Assembly (NCBI GenBank): GCA_016785225.1
Contig: JAFBJZ010000360.1
Coordinates: 620,001-684,000, forward strand
Direction of reading: 5' to 3'
Length of the DNA stretch: 64,000 nt
Origin: Psettodes erumei
Lineage: Eukaryota > Chordata > Actinopteri > Pleuronectiformes > Psettodidae
In this document: positions 10,017-22,400 of the stretch, piece after piece
Layout of the letters: each line of letters begins with the position of its first letter
Numbering within the stretch: the first letter of the stretch is position 1
Position numbers and translations under genes: made by a program
Notes under the pieces: generated by a model
Database searches by the model: none
What the model saw: only the letters and a program-made list of their open reading frames with translations
Told to the model about the DNA's origin: nothing

Positions 10017-13000
10017 TTACAGTGTCTCTTTGAAGAGGTTGTTGTATTGTTTGTGACTTTCCGTGGCTAACACACTTCTCAAGCTGAACCAGAAATATGG
10101 CTGGGCTTGGGGATTTTTTGGCCACTCCAGCACAGACCGCTTGTACAGTCTCTTCCGCAGTTTCAGATACTTTGAGTTGTATGGCACTTTCTCCAGGAAG
10201 ATCAGTATGATGACGTCATTTTTTTCATCCATTAGCCTTTGGTGGGCCATGTAGAAAGCCGTCTTGAAGTTGCCGCTTTTGATGTAATTGTTGGTGAGAA
10301 TGAACACGGTCCTCTTGCTCCTTTGTATGCTCTGGGAGAGGTTGTCGATCAGGGGGCATCCAGGGATCCAGTCCCGTTCCTCCAAACACAGTGTCAGGCG
10401 ATGTTCTCCGCGATCCTCCAGATGAGCGCACATTTCCTTCATCACCCACTCCAACACGGCAGAATCCTCCTTATCATATATGACAAAGGCATCATAGACA
10501 GAGCTCTGGGAGTAAAGGCGGCCATACCCTTTGAGCTTGGCCCTGAAGAAGTGGTAGATGTACCACACATCCCACAGGAAGAGGTGGCTTGAGATGGACA
10601 GGGTGAGGAAGCCGAGGACGAGGGAAGTCATGAGCGTGTAGAGGATGATTGACAAGTAGTTGTGTTGGCAGGCCAGCAGGTCCACTGAGATAACAGGGTG
10701 GCCTCTTTGTGCCCCCGGGGCGGCACAGGTCACGTCTGTGGCCAGTCTGGGGATGGTAACTGTAGTCCTGTTGAGCCATTTTACAAACCAAGTGGCATTG
10801 CAAGTGCACAAGAATCTGTTGTTGTGCAGAAGCAGCTCATCCATCTCATTAACAACATCATCTGGGAAGCTGGATTTCTCAATTTGCTGTATGCGATTGA
10901 AACTAAGATCAAGATATTTTAAGTTGTAAGCATCCTTGAGGAAATCTTGGGTAAGTGTTAAGATTTGGTTTTTATGTAAAATGAGTTTCTTGAGAGATTT
11001 GGAACAGGTTGACAGCAGGGACGGAACCTTACTTAAACTGTTCCCACTGAGATCTAAGACTTGCAATGAATTTAATAGTTTTAGTTTCTTCCAAGCAAAG
11101 GATTTTAGTTTGTTGTTTTTGATGTAGAGCTCACATAGCTTATCTGGCAGGCTGCTGAACACTTGCTCAGGAATGAAGTTGAGGTTGTTGTGAGAGATGT
11201 CGAGGATGGTTAGATTAACTAAGTTCTTGAAGTAATTGACGTATCTGGTGTCCCCATCTCTCCACAACATATCTAACCGGTTGTCTCTGAACTCTAACCT
11301 CTCCAGAGACTGACTCTCCAGCTCGGTGTTGGTGGAAGTAGAGATCTTGTTGTGGTTCATCAGCAATATCTTGAGATTCTTTAAGTTTCTAGTGAAATTA
11401 AGCATGTGAGTCAAGCCCTCTGATTCAAAATAATGGTTGTTGTTACTTATATCCAAGACAACCAGACTCTTCAGCTCTTGAAATGCAGTAGAGTAGAGCA
11501 GGTCCAGGCGATTCAATGAGAAGTCCAGATATTTTAAATTAGTCAGATAGGTGAATTCAGAGCCATTCAGACTTTGGCTCATTGCATTTCCAGACAGATT
11601 GAGGCATCGCAGCTCTCCCAGATTCAAAAATCTGGAATGCAAGAAGAATATGTTGTTTCTGCTCACATCCAGGGTTTTGCCAAACTGACTGCATTCTTTT
11701 TTGACAAAGGACGTCACAACTCCAAGTTCTTTGTCTTTGTATTTGCAGCTGCGGGCATATTCATCATATCTGAAGTAATGAATCTCTCTCACTTCATCGC
11801 TTTGATACTGAGCAGCAGCTGTCATTGGAGACCACTGCAATAGCTCCCTTCCAGAGAGACCAACAGCGTCTTGGCCGTCAGAGGGGGAAGATATTTTGTT
11901 GTCAGACAGACTGATTATTTTAAAGCTTTTTAATTCCATCAGAATACTAAGGTTTGCTATTTTAATAAAGTTTGTACCTAGATCCAGAACCTGCAGGTTT
12001 TTGAGAGGTTTTAGAGGAGCAATACTCTCTGGTTTTAACTGCTGAAACACAAAACCCTTTATTCTGAGAATTTTAAGGGATCTGAGGGCGGAAAAACTGC
12101 AACTCAGCCTGAGCGTTTGAGGATATTGCTGAAGCTCAAAGTTAAATGAAAGGTCCAGCTCTTCCAGTTTGCCCAGGAAATGTGGGAATTTGGTGCCTCC
12201 TATCTCCCCTGCCAAAAAATTCGAAGAGAGATCAAGCACTCTCAGCTCTGTTGTGTTGCTAAACCACTCGGATGACACGTACGTCAGAGAGTTGCTGTGC
12301 AAGCGGAGCGTCTTCAGTTTTGCTAACATTTTAAAAGCCATTTTGCTGATTTTTAGTGGTGAGTTATTTGGGCACGGGTTGCATGGGAAAGGGGCATTGT
12401 AACATCGAGGACAATTTCCACTAATATCTAGAGTCTCAAGGTTAGTTAAGTTTTTGAAATCCTCATCAGTGACTTTTTGAATGTTATTGTTGTAGAGATA
12501 CAACTCCTTCAGACTGGTGGGTAGCTGATGTGGGATGAAAGATAAGTTGTTTGATTTAAGAGATAACAATGTTAAATTGTTAAGATGTGAAAATGCGCCG
12601 TTCTCTATGTCATAGGACACATTACAGGGGTTACGGTAATAGCAGTTTTGGCCGAGGTAAAGCAACTCAATATTCCTGAGCTCAGAGAGATTTGCTTTGG
12701 AAATATAATAAATGTGATTCACTTCCAAACTCAGCAGGATCAGATTTGAAGGCAGGCCTTTAGGTATACTGTAGAGCTGATTGCCATCGAGATACAGTGC
12801 GCGCAGATGCCTCATGCCGGTGAAGGTGTTTTCCTCTATCGTCACGCTCTTGGTGCACATGCGGTCTTTGGGGCCGACTCTGATGGGCACACAGTTGCAC
12901 CTCATGTCGATCTCAATCAGGCGCTCCAGCCCGTGGAAAGAGGAGGAGTTTAATTTGGGAATATGGTTGATGGTGAGAGTCAGATTGGTAGCGTCTCTGG

Positions 13001-13446
13001 GGATGCCACGGGGGATTTCTCTGAGGCCCCTCTCAGTGCAGTCCACTTTCACGTCACTCCCATAGCTGGCCTCACTGACATCACATGGCAGAGTTTTCGG
13101 GTAAGAAACGTTAGCTGCCGACACGCAGAGACGACACCACAGGGCCAGCAGTGCCACGTGCATCTGCATGGAAACCGAGGCAGTTTTCATTACAAAGAAA
13201 AAACACACGTGCCAAGCATTCAGGAGGACACTCTGTATAAGTACTGAAAATGACAGCAGGGAATGCATAGCATATTTTACTTCAAAATACAACCAGGAAT
13301 TGGTACCACCTATTATGTCACACTCTACATCTTGTGGTTTACAGCAACGCTGATCAAATCTAACATGCCATATGAGTGCAGTTCTAACACTGTACAGCAA
13401 TCATGTACCAACAAAGATAACTTTTACTCACGGGGTGGAAGAGCAT
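10017..13446 (-). CDS. tlr7: Toll-like receptor 7, two coding exons
   Basis: TLR7 is an endosomal sensor of guanosine and single-stranded RNA that signals through MyD88 to interferon and NF-kB. The main exon is 10017-13163, after the acceptor TTTCCATGCAG. Exon 1 probably supplies five codons (13432-13446, ATG CTC TTC CAC CCC, then GTGAGT). The join is in frame and gives 1053 residues, against about 1049 in mammals. If exon 1 is wrong, the ATG that begins the main exon gives 1048 residues. The protein has a signal peptide (ALLALWCRLC), LRRNT KTLPCDV, the TLR7-type CNCVPI and CPRCYNAPFPCNPC cysteine motifs and a long Z-loop with HYFRYDEYARSC. A transmembrane segment precedes a TIR from about residue 895, with YDAFVIYD, box 2 RDWIPG and C-terminus NLFKETL, as in TLR7 orthologues. 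No break or missing key motif was seen. Confidence 0.95.
13164..13431 (-). other. tlr7: tlr7 intron 1
   Basis: A 268-base intron with a GTGAGT donor (13426-13431) and a CTGTTTTTTC-like pyrimidine tract leading to CATGCAG (acceptor ending at 13164). It was chosen because it joins an upstream ATG in frame to the main exon. Confidence 0.65.
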
Positions 13447-13895
13447 TGTTCACATGAGAGATTGAAAAGGGATCCAGCCGTGAGTCCTGTTGTCAAGTTG
13501 AGCGCTGAAAGAAGTGCCACATTGATGATCAGTTCTTAGGTAATGACATGAAAGTAGCAGGTGGCTGGGTTAGCCCAATGTGTGTATAATTAGCCAGCAT
13601 CACTTCCCTATTGTCACAAACCACACACATCCAAACCTTCTATCTTTTATTTACTACTACTGCTTGATAATGGTTGACTGATTTCCATTTGTCATATGGT
13701 GGGTCACGCCATTATGTAACTTACACATTGTGGTAAGACTGCTATGAAGATGTTTCCTTAAGAATAGAAGGATCAAGGATAATAGTCTCTTACTCTTATA
13801 GTGGACTACATTATACAATAGCCGGAGGAGTTGTGGGTTATTCAATGGCCTCCAACAGTGCAACGAGCTGTTTCATTTAAGATTACCCTGCAGGG

Positions 13896-13906
13896 GAAAG
13901 TGAAAC
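13896..13906 (+). promoter_or_regulatory. tlr7: ISRE/IRF-type site upstream of tlr7
   Basis: GAAAGTGAAAC is a full match to the interferon-stimulated response element core GAAANNGAAAC. It lies about 450 bases upstream of the tlr7 start codon. Interferon induction of TLR7 is established in vertebrates; use of this particular site is inferred. Confidence 0.5.
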
Positions 13907-14207
13907 CCATGTCTGGGTTTACCAGCAAACATGGTAAACTGTATTGGACCTGGTAGAACTTCCTCTAATCTCCGTCTGCTGTGTGGCCGCACAGCAGACT
14001 GATATTCACTCTCAGTCTTGTGATCTGACCTGAGGATAAATTCAGGAATACATAGTTTTTAAAGCATGTACCTTATTAGCCTCTTGCACAGTAAAAAGGC
14101 ATGATGAAAAAGTGTTTTTTAAAAAAAAAAACTATTCTAGTGACATACGGCTCTAGACATGACAATGTTTGTCACTTGGCCCAACACTCTGGACCAGACT
14201 GAAATAC

Positions 14208-14246
<39 letters not shown>

Positions 14247-15022
14247 CATTGTTGTACCTAAGTCCAGCCTCACAGAGCAGCTAGCACGACTGTTTCTCAG
14301 ATGCATACATGTAACACTTGCTTCACCAGTCACACACTCTCCAGCCCCATAAGTGAAATGGGCCATAATCATCATTAATGCAAAAAGCATTACCACCACT
14401 CTGGCACGAGTAAATGGTGAAATAATGAATAATTAAATAGAGTTATACAACTAAACAGGGAGTTAACAACTTTGCCACATGAATAATGCAGTTGAAGGAC
14501 CAACTGCGTACAGTCGTCTGTCTGCTTCAGTCATTTCTGTTGTAATGCCTCAGAGATCGACTGACATGAGAATTACAGATGAGGAGTTTGCATGTACCAG
14601 TCAAGCACAAATAGCCAAAAATCATCTGAGATGCGCCTTTTTTTAAAGTTTTAATATTTTTAATGGTGTTGACAAAAAGTAACAGGAAAGTACTCAGTGT
14701 TCATTTGTGTTCATTAAATTAAGGTGAATCCAGCAAATGAAAAAGTGTTACTTTTATTTGATCACGTCTGGTCCTGTGCAATGATTTGTCTACAGCTGTA
14801 TATAGTGTACGCATTTCTCCAACATAATATATATATATTGACAATTTATAAACAAGGTACTAATAAGGTTGTAATAATCTACATGTTGAGCCCCTAATAC
14901 AACCAATAAATCATTAAAATAATCCCTATTATATAATATTAGATAATATACTTTAGAGGAGGGTCATATGCTTCTTAGAGGCCTTAATATAATCTATTTA
15001 AAACTTTAATGATCCATATAAT
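13907..15022. other. Spacer between tlr7 and frmpd4
   Basis: AT-rich intergenic DNA with an AT microsatellite at 14212-14243 and several ATATAT runs. No exon is recognised; the short open frames are chance. Confidence 0.55.
14212..14243. repeat. (AT)n microsatellite
   Basis: About 16 uninterrupted AT units in the tlr7-frmpd4 spacer. Confidence 0.95.
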
Positions 15023-15028
15023 TTTATT
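15023..15028 (-). terminator. Candidate poly(A) signal of frmpd4
   Basis: The minus strand reads AATAAA about 130 bases beyond the stop codon of the long frmpd4 form. The stop itself also overlaps an AATAAA (ACAAATAAAC). Confidence 0.4.
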
Positions 15029-15155
15029 TTTACTTTACATAATAAAATATTGTATACACAAGGCAAGATTTTTTTTCACAGCAGTTCACATTGGTTGTTA
15101 AACCCATGTCTCTTATGTATGGCTTTAAAATCAATAATCAAGACAAAATAACAGT

Positions 15156-16401
15156 TTATTTGTTGAGCAGTGTTTTCAATGAGTGAGTTAGTGCGTTTAT
15201 TATAGCAGACATGGTGGCAGAGTGATGTGTCAATGCATTCACGCTTTGGTCACTGGGGGCGCATCCTGCAGCCGCCTCGGCGGCTTTCAGCAGACACACG
15301 TAGTTCATGACAACCTCATCCACCTTGGCTACCACCTCACGCTGCTCCCTCTCGGTGCTCAGGCCTTCCACCAGTGACATGCAGGCTTGTGTTAGGCAGC
15401 AGAGTGTGTGGAAGCTGTGCGTCAGAGTGAGCAGTAACTCCTCTGGGCTGCCGTACTCTACGGCCATCTGACGGCAGTCACTGCTCAGCACTTTGGCCTG
15501 CATGAAAAGCAGCGGGGATAATGTTTCCATGTCAGCCTCTTCGACCTCGGGCCTTTCACCTTTGGACAAATGGCCTATGCTGGAACGCAACACGCCGATC
15601 ATCTCTAAGGCATCTTTCCGTGCAAGCGCGAACCCTGTGTGAAGACTGTAGGTTTTTCCCTTCATTGAATTTACACGCTCTAGCCTTGCTTTAAGGCTCA
15701 CGTCACTCATGGCAGGGGCCTTATTACCCTGCTCAGCTTTATGTTCTGCTTGCTTCTTTGTGTTTTCCTCATAGCAGTAAGAAACTGAGCTGACAGAGAA
15801 CACAGCATCTGAGGGCATCTCGCTGCCTTCATCACCACCATCGGTGTTTGTCTTTCTCCTGAGGAAACAGTTACTGAACGGCCCACGGCACCTCCAGGTC
15901 CCTGCATCCAGCCTCGGTGCTGTTGACGCTGGCAGCGCCAGGGAGGCTCCTCTTTGCAGCCCTCTACCAGTTGAATTAGAGGAGACTGAACCCTGGGAAA
16001 AGCTCTTGGGCAAAGTTTTGGCAGAGAATATCCTCTGTACTTTTGGGGCATCTTGAGACTGGGAATTCTGACCGACACTTTTTCCTGTAAGTGTGGCTTT
16101 GGTTTTCTCTAAAAGTGCTTCTAAGCTCTTAGAACCTGGCATAATGGTGCTCCAGCTCCTCTTGACCATCCGAACCCCGCGCGGCTTCCTGAGGCTGCCA
16201 GGGGAAAGGTCGCATGAAGATCCGCTCGAGACGGAAGCCAGGATGTGTGAGTTGGGTTCGAGGCTGGCCTGTGTTTGCCGCCTGGGCTCTGTGCTACTTC
16301 GTAATGATGATGGTGACGTGGTTTTGGTAGTGGCACTGGGCTCATTACAGAGAGCTAAAGATGACTCTTCCGCAGCCTTCTTCAGCTGTGTGCAAGCTAC
16401 A
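15156..16401 (-). CDS. frmpd4: frmpd4 exon 17, alternative last coding exon
   Basis: Two acceptors precede this exon. CCCCTAG ends at 16402 and gives ACA G-TG TAG, so the protein stops at 16397-16399 with ETTV. TGTAG ends at 16397 and gives ACA G-CT TGC, opening 412 further codons to the stop at 15156. The extension is low-complexity at first (Ser/Thr-rich). It then has a more ordered block with YSLHTGFALARKDALEMIG and GSPEELLLTLTHSFHTLCC, which resembles the conserved C-terminal region of FRMPD1 and FRMPD3. The open frame is too long and too protein-like to be an ordinary 3' untranslated region. Confidence 0.8.
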
Positions 16402-19400
16402 CTAGGGGTAGCAGGAAAACAAAGAAAAACTGTTAAGCATCTCCCTGACAGTACATCTGCAATAAAAAGATCTCTATTCATTAGGGGTTATTGGTACAAA
16501 TATACATACATCTAAAATAATAAATGTGTCTTTTCTTAAAAGCGTCTTGACCTACTTTTTGAAAGGATGGTGATGATGATTGATGAACACGGCAAAAGTG
16601 ACATTTTTCAGGAATAGTTTGACATTTTTCACACTCTGAGTCATGTTTGCTAATTATGAAAAGACTGATGTCACTCAAAAGCCTGTTGGCACAGTATTGA
16701 GTCAGCAGCTGGTTAGCTTAGCTTAGCATAAAGACCAAAAACAGGTAACCTTTTGCTAAATCTGCAAAAACACCAAAGCGTAAAAGTTACAAGCAATTTT
16801 TACAGGGGGGTTGTGATCAGGACTGTTTCTCTGAGACATCACAAAAACAAATCACTGCACCTGACCCGTATATAGTCATGCACGTGACCCCTGAGAAAAG
16901 CACAATGAGTAGCTTTCTTAAATCCCCCTTTTGTTGCTTTCACCCACTAACACAGACATAAATGAGATGGAGCGCCCTCCTGTGTAGTTTTACCTGTGGT
17001 TTCTTTTATCTTGGGCATCCTGTGGCTTCCATCCCGTGTAACTGTGAACCCGGGTTCAGCACTGGTAGCTGCATGGATCTTCCTCAGCAGCGTGGGGTCC
17101 ATGGTATGGCCAACCTTCCCCTGGCCTGGAGGCCCGTAAGCTTTCTCCTCGGCAGTTATGTAACTCAGCCCCTTGAGTGAGGACTCTGACAGTACATGCA
17201 TGTTGTCTGTGGCGCAAAGGGGAGAATCCATCGGAGTGGCGCAGCTGCTGCTGCCTGTGCTACAACCGGCATCTATAGAGGAGCACTGTGAGCTTTGGAG
17301 GGAATGAATGCCCTCGCTCTGTATTGATGACATGCGCTTGCTCACGTGGTATTCATACAACCGCGTGACGTCTTGCTCCGATGCTGGAATCTTAATTTGC
17401 GGCGGCTCATTCTCGTGTGAGGATGCATCTCCCTCCGCGGGGATGGGGCCTTTGGATGGGGAACGGAGACGGGCGTGCAGCTTTTGGCTTCTCTCGTCCG
17501 AGCCCTGTTTCTCTCCCTTTACTGCCAACCTGTCTGCATGGGAAGCCTGTGAGTCATTCACACATTCTGGGGAGAGATTCTCTGCCATTTTGTTTCCAGG
17601 CCCTCTCTGCTGTAATTTTTGATGCCTGTCTTTAAAGTGAGTTCGGCCCAGATCAAGTTGATTCATGTAATAGGAATCTCTCACAGTGAAAGTGTTAAAC
17701 TTCCCAACAAGATGAGGGGGCTCCTCCTTCGCCGAGTCTTGAGAGGTCATCTGCGATCTGTCGGAGGATTCGCAGGTATCTTCTTGGATTCTGCTCTCCG
17801 CCTCTCTCTGTCTTCCTCTCTGCCTGCTCATTACCGAGCCCATGTGCATCTTCGTGAAGTATTCACTGACCGATTTTATTTCCATCGTCTCTGGCTCCAT
17901 CTCACCACCATGCGGGTGAAATATTTGGGAGGAGGCGACAGCAGAGGATTTTGCCTCCTCCTCCTGATGCTCCTGGGTGTTATACGGCGCAGCGCCTGCT
18001 GCACCATCGCTCTGCGCAGTCCCCTCTGCCCTTTCGTCATTCGTGGCGTGATATCCTTCTGCCATGGCTACATGCAACCTCAGGTGGCTCTCTGAGTGTC
18101 TCTGAGTGCTGGCCAGCTCGGAGCTCTCTGTCATCTCAGAGGAGTTTGTCTCGTTGCCAGAATCTGAGGACTCGGGGCTAAATGCTCGTGATATTTCTAC
18201 ACCTGCGTACCACAGAAAGACAAGCACCTCATTAACAACTCCATCTAAGGCAAATGGAAAATATCACAGATAAGGGAGTGAGTCAAATATAAGCATTGTT
18301 AATGACAATGTAAATTTGCATGTGAGTGAGAGGGGAATAATGAGTACTTTTGAATAACACTGACAACAAGTAAATATAAATCACTATATAATATAATGCA
18401 AGAAAAACGTCTGACATTGTGCAGTGTGCAACTGAGAAAACAAACAAAATGTTAGACAAAACAAAAACAGAGCTGACAAAATGAATGACACTGTAATGAA
18501 ACACAGCTGTGAGTATGTAAATGAATGAAGAAATATGCACACAAATGGAAACATAGAACAAAATGGGCTTTATTGAAAAAAAGAAAATCAACAACAACAA
18601 ATCAAAAGTGAATGGCTGGAACATGTGTGGTGTTAATGGATGAACGTTACAATAGTGTAAGGAGAACCTGTGCTACTCTCTGACTGTGCCGGACTCTGCT
18701 CCTCCGATGCAGCGAGGGCCTCGAGCGCCTGTAAGGTGGACACCACTGCATTGTCCAGAGGCTCCCCGTGGCCCTCTGCTCCGTGGGTGGGCACTGAATC
18801 TATGAGAGACACCGGGATATCATTGCTGGCCCCCTGGGCCCGACTGCCGGCCCCCTGCTGCTCCTCCTCATCAGAGCTGTCCCTGAAGCCGGGAGGAGGA
18901 GCAGCAATGGCCATGTTAAGAGAGTGCAGCAGTACGTCATTGTCCTCCTCATCATTACCCTCTGGTGGGGGAGGGAGGGAGGTCAAGTCAATGATGTCAT
19001 CGCTGGACCCAGAGAGTGACAGCAACATAGGCTTGTCAATGTCACTCATCACCGTGTCCTCCTCGCAGCTGATGTCATCCTCATCCTCGGCATCGTCTGT
19101 TGTCTCTGCATAGCAGATATCGTGCAGCAGCGGCTCCTCAATACACTCGGTAGGGCCAAAGATTTTGGTGGAGTACTGATACCCATCCCCGTCTTCTATG
19201 GCATCCATCATCTTATAGTCCTCCTCGAGACGCCTGTACATGGGGCTGTGATTGTCTAGAATCTCTGGGCTTTCATCCATCAGTCTCTGGTAGCCCAGAT
19301 TTTGGGGGTTTACACTGTCTAAGGGGGGATCTCCAAAAATGAAGGAGACCTTTGCACTCCTGGAGGAGTCTTGGGGTTTGGGCCTTGGGATGTTGAGGTA

Positions 19401-22400
19401 CGTTTGGGAGCAAGGTACTCTGCAGCACTCCACTCTCTCTGCCAGGTGCACCGAGTGCTGCGGCTGGTGGATCTCAGTTATGTAGACTGGCTGGCCTTCA
19501 CATCTCCCAGGATCGAGGTATTCACACTCCTGGTCGGAATAGTCTTGGCCGCATCTCTGGTTGTTTCTGTCTTCATACCCTTTATGGGGTGTGCTGTACG
19601 TACACTCGATGGCCTGGTAGTTCTGCTTCATTCTTCCTGCATGGCCTGCAAGAGGAACCAAAGAATGAAACACATCTATTTAAACGTAGCATCTTCTGAT
19701 GAGTCATGATGCGATCGCTTCAGACATACTTGTTTCCACGCTGTCTGCGTTTTTGGCCACGTTGAAGATGGAGCGCCGAGAGTCTACCAGTAATCTGTAG
19801 TAGCCAGCAGTTAAACAGGCCAGATTCATTGCATCAACGGACTCCATTAAGAGAGTGATGGGCTGTGAAAAAGGCAGATAAGCAGATGACAGTTAGAGCA
19901 AAATAAATTGGAGGGGGGGTCTGTAGAATGAAGTTATAATGAGTCCTGAACAGACTTGGTGGGGTTTTTTTAGTGTGTGTGTGTGTGTGTGTGTGTGGGG
20001 GGGTTAAAACTATATTTCTATATTTACAAAATCAGTCAGCACACACTTTCGTTTTAAAAGGGCACAGGGTTTGTTAACCTTTACATCCAGGACATGTAGT
20101 TCCACTCTGACCCTGTTCTCGTCTTCTGTATACATCTCGATGCGGTTGACATGACTGAAGTCAGCCAGAAGTGCCACCAGATTTGTTTTGGTGTTAATCA
20201 CATGACTGATACCATATTTGGGTCCCACCAGCAGTGTCACTTCTGTGTGCTTCTCTCCTTGCTGCGAAAAGGAAGAGAGGGTCAGCCCACACCTTACATC
20301 TGTTTCTGCATGCAAATGAAAAGCATGTAACCTGACACGTTTGTTTTTTTTCCCAACACTCTAGCTGTGTACGACGTGAAGTGGAAAGATGGTTTCACTC
20401 ACAATTAACGTGGATTTAAACACCCGGCCTCCGTATAGCCTCAAGTCACTCAGATACTTGAGATAATGCACCTTTGCCTGCAGGGCAGTCAGCTGAAAAA
20501 GGAAGGAAACAAGAGACGTAGGATGAGATTCAAGCCAAAAAATTAAATGTGTCATTCACGGCAGATAGTAACAGTCATCTGAGTTGAAAAAAAACAAAAC
20601 AACCAGTGCAGTATTGTCTGGTAAAGCCTCAACCCACTGCCTATATTTTGAAACTTAACTCTCCACAAGGTGGTAGTCAAGAGTCTTTTCAGATGTGCTG
20701 CAAAGCAAAGAGAGAGAGAGAGAGATGGTGGGAGAGAGAGATAGAGAGAGGAATGAAGCCTCTACCTTTTTACCAGGCGGCACCAGGTTCTGGTTGGTTT
20801 TGAGGATGTGAGTGAGGGCTTTTTTGATGTTCTTCTCTTTCATGCTCGACAGCACTGCAGGAGGCAGGAACAACGCCAAGCCCCACTCCTTCCTGCAGAT
20901 GCGCAATTCATACAGATTGAAAAAGGTCACTCAGTCATTATGAAAAACAGTCAAGTCATCATTTTTGACCGGCGATCGATTTTACTTCACCCAGAGGTGC
21001 TGCATCGATCAACTGACAGGATACATTCTGAATCAGTAACTAACCAGCGAGGGGGTATCTTTTGGCATTGCAGCAGAACAATACTAGTGAGATCATTAAT
21101 ATTTCATTGAATAACAGCATCCTTGATGAGTAGCATCTTCTGCAGCTGGAATAAGTCATTAGAAATGGCTCTGTGAATCGAAGACATGTAGTTAATTCCA
21201 GCAAGCACGATGCAGTGTGAAATCCAATCTACTTACTCTATGTACTTCAGAGAAACTTTCTGGGACTGCTTGGTATTGATGGTTAGAATATACATTTGCA
21301 GGGCAGCCAGACGGAGGGCGGTGTCGTATTTCAGCTCTGACCCAAATCTCTCCAATACCACATCATTACAGCTCTGGAGGAGCCAGAGAGAGAGAGAGAG
21401 AGAGACAGAGGGGGAGAGAGAGAGAGAGGGACAGGAAGTGGTAACACTTGAATCACTCTTGTTATAATGGAATGCAAGAAAATAACGCACCTACAGCAGC
21501 ATTATTACAGACTAAAGTCTAGACTAGGTCCTAGTTCAAGTTCAGAGGTGAACATAACCCAAATGTCATTTAATTTCACCATAAACAATTATGTGTGACC
21601 TGCATCTGCTGATATTACCTGAACATAGAGGTACTCAAATGCTACTGCGTCTCTCCGAAGCAGGTCGAGGGGATCCTTTGGGACAAAAGTGATGCGAAAA
21701 AAGCACTTCATCTTGTGTGACCCCGGCCTCTGTGTCACCTAGAGCACAAGTCGGAGATAAGCGGGTTCCCATTAGTCACGATGTGAAATCACGAGATTTA
21801 TTGAAATAGCCAATAATCATCATCAAAAATCTGACTGAAATAAGCAAATCAAACAGGGACATTTCATTACATGTAACATTTGAGCTGTCCATTAGATGGT
21901 TAGCTTGACGTAACAGAAAGAATGGAAAACGGGGAAAACAGCTGTCCAAAAGGAAAACAAAATAATGATAATTAACACCTTTTATTTGTTTTGTTGTAGA
22001 AAACAAAGAGTAAAAACAGGAATTGGATTGGTTTTCTTGAGAGTCTTGTCTGGGAGCGGTGACTCCAAAGAGTCCAGGAAGTAAGTTTATGCATTTATGC
22101 TATGCCTCAAGCTTAACTGATGTCTCCTGGTGTCATCTGTTTAATTAACAGACAAGCGAAAGAAATATATTGATCTTCTGCAACTCTCAGCAAGAAAAAA
22201 TAATTAGCATATTTCCCAACATGTCAGATTATTCCATTAACATTTTTCAAGCACAGCCAGGAAAAACGATAAACTGTTCCTGGTGTACAGTATGAGTACA
22301 GAAGCACTCAATTGTATAGTGAAGAGAAGGGTGGCATCCTTCCTGTGCTTCGCCATCAAGTTTATGATGTGATTGCCTCTGTCCCATTTAGTAGCACCCT

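Noticed and set aside
13164..13400. Extended tlr7 N-terminus of 79 residues
   Set aside because: The frame upstream of the signal peptide crosses a pyrimidine tract and CAG acceptor and has no similarity to TLR7; it is intron sequence read in frame.
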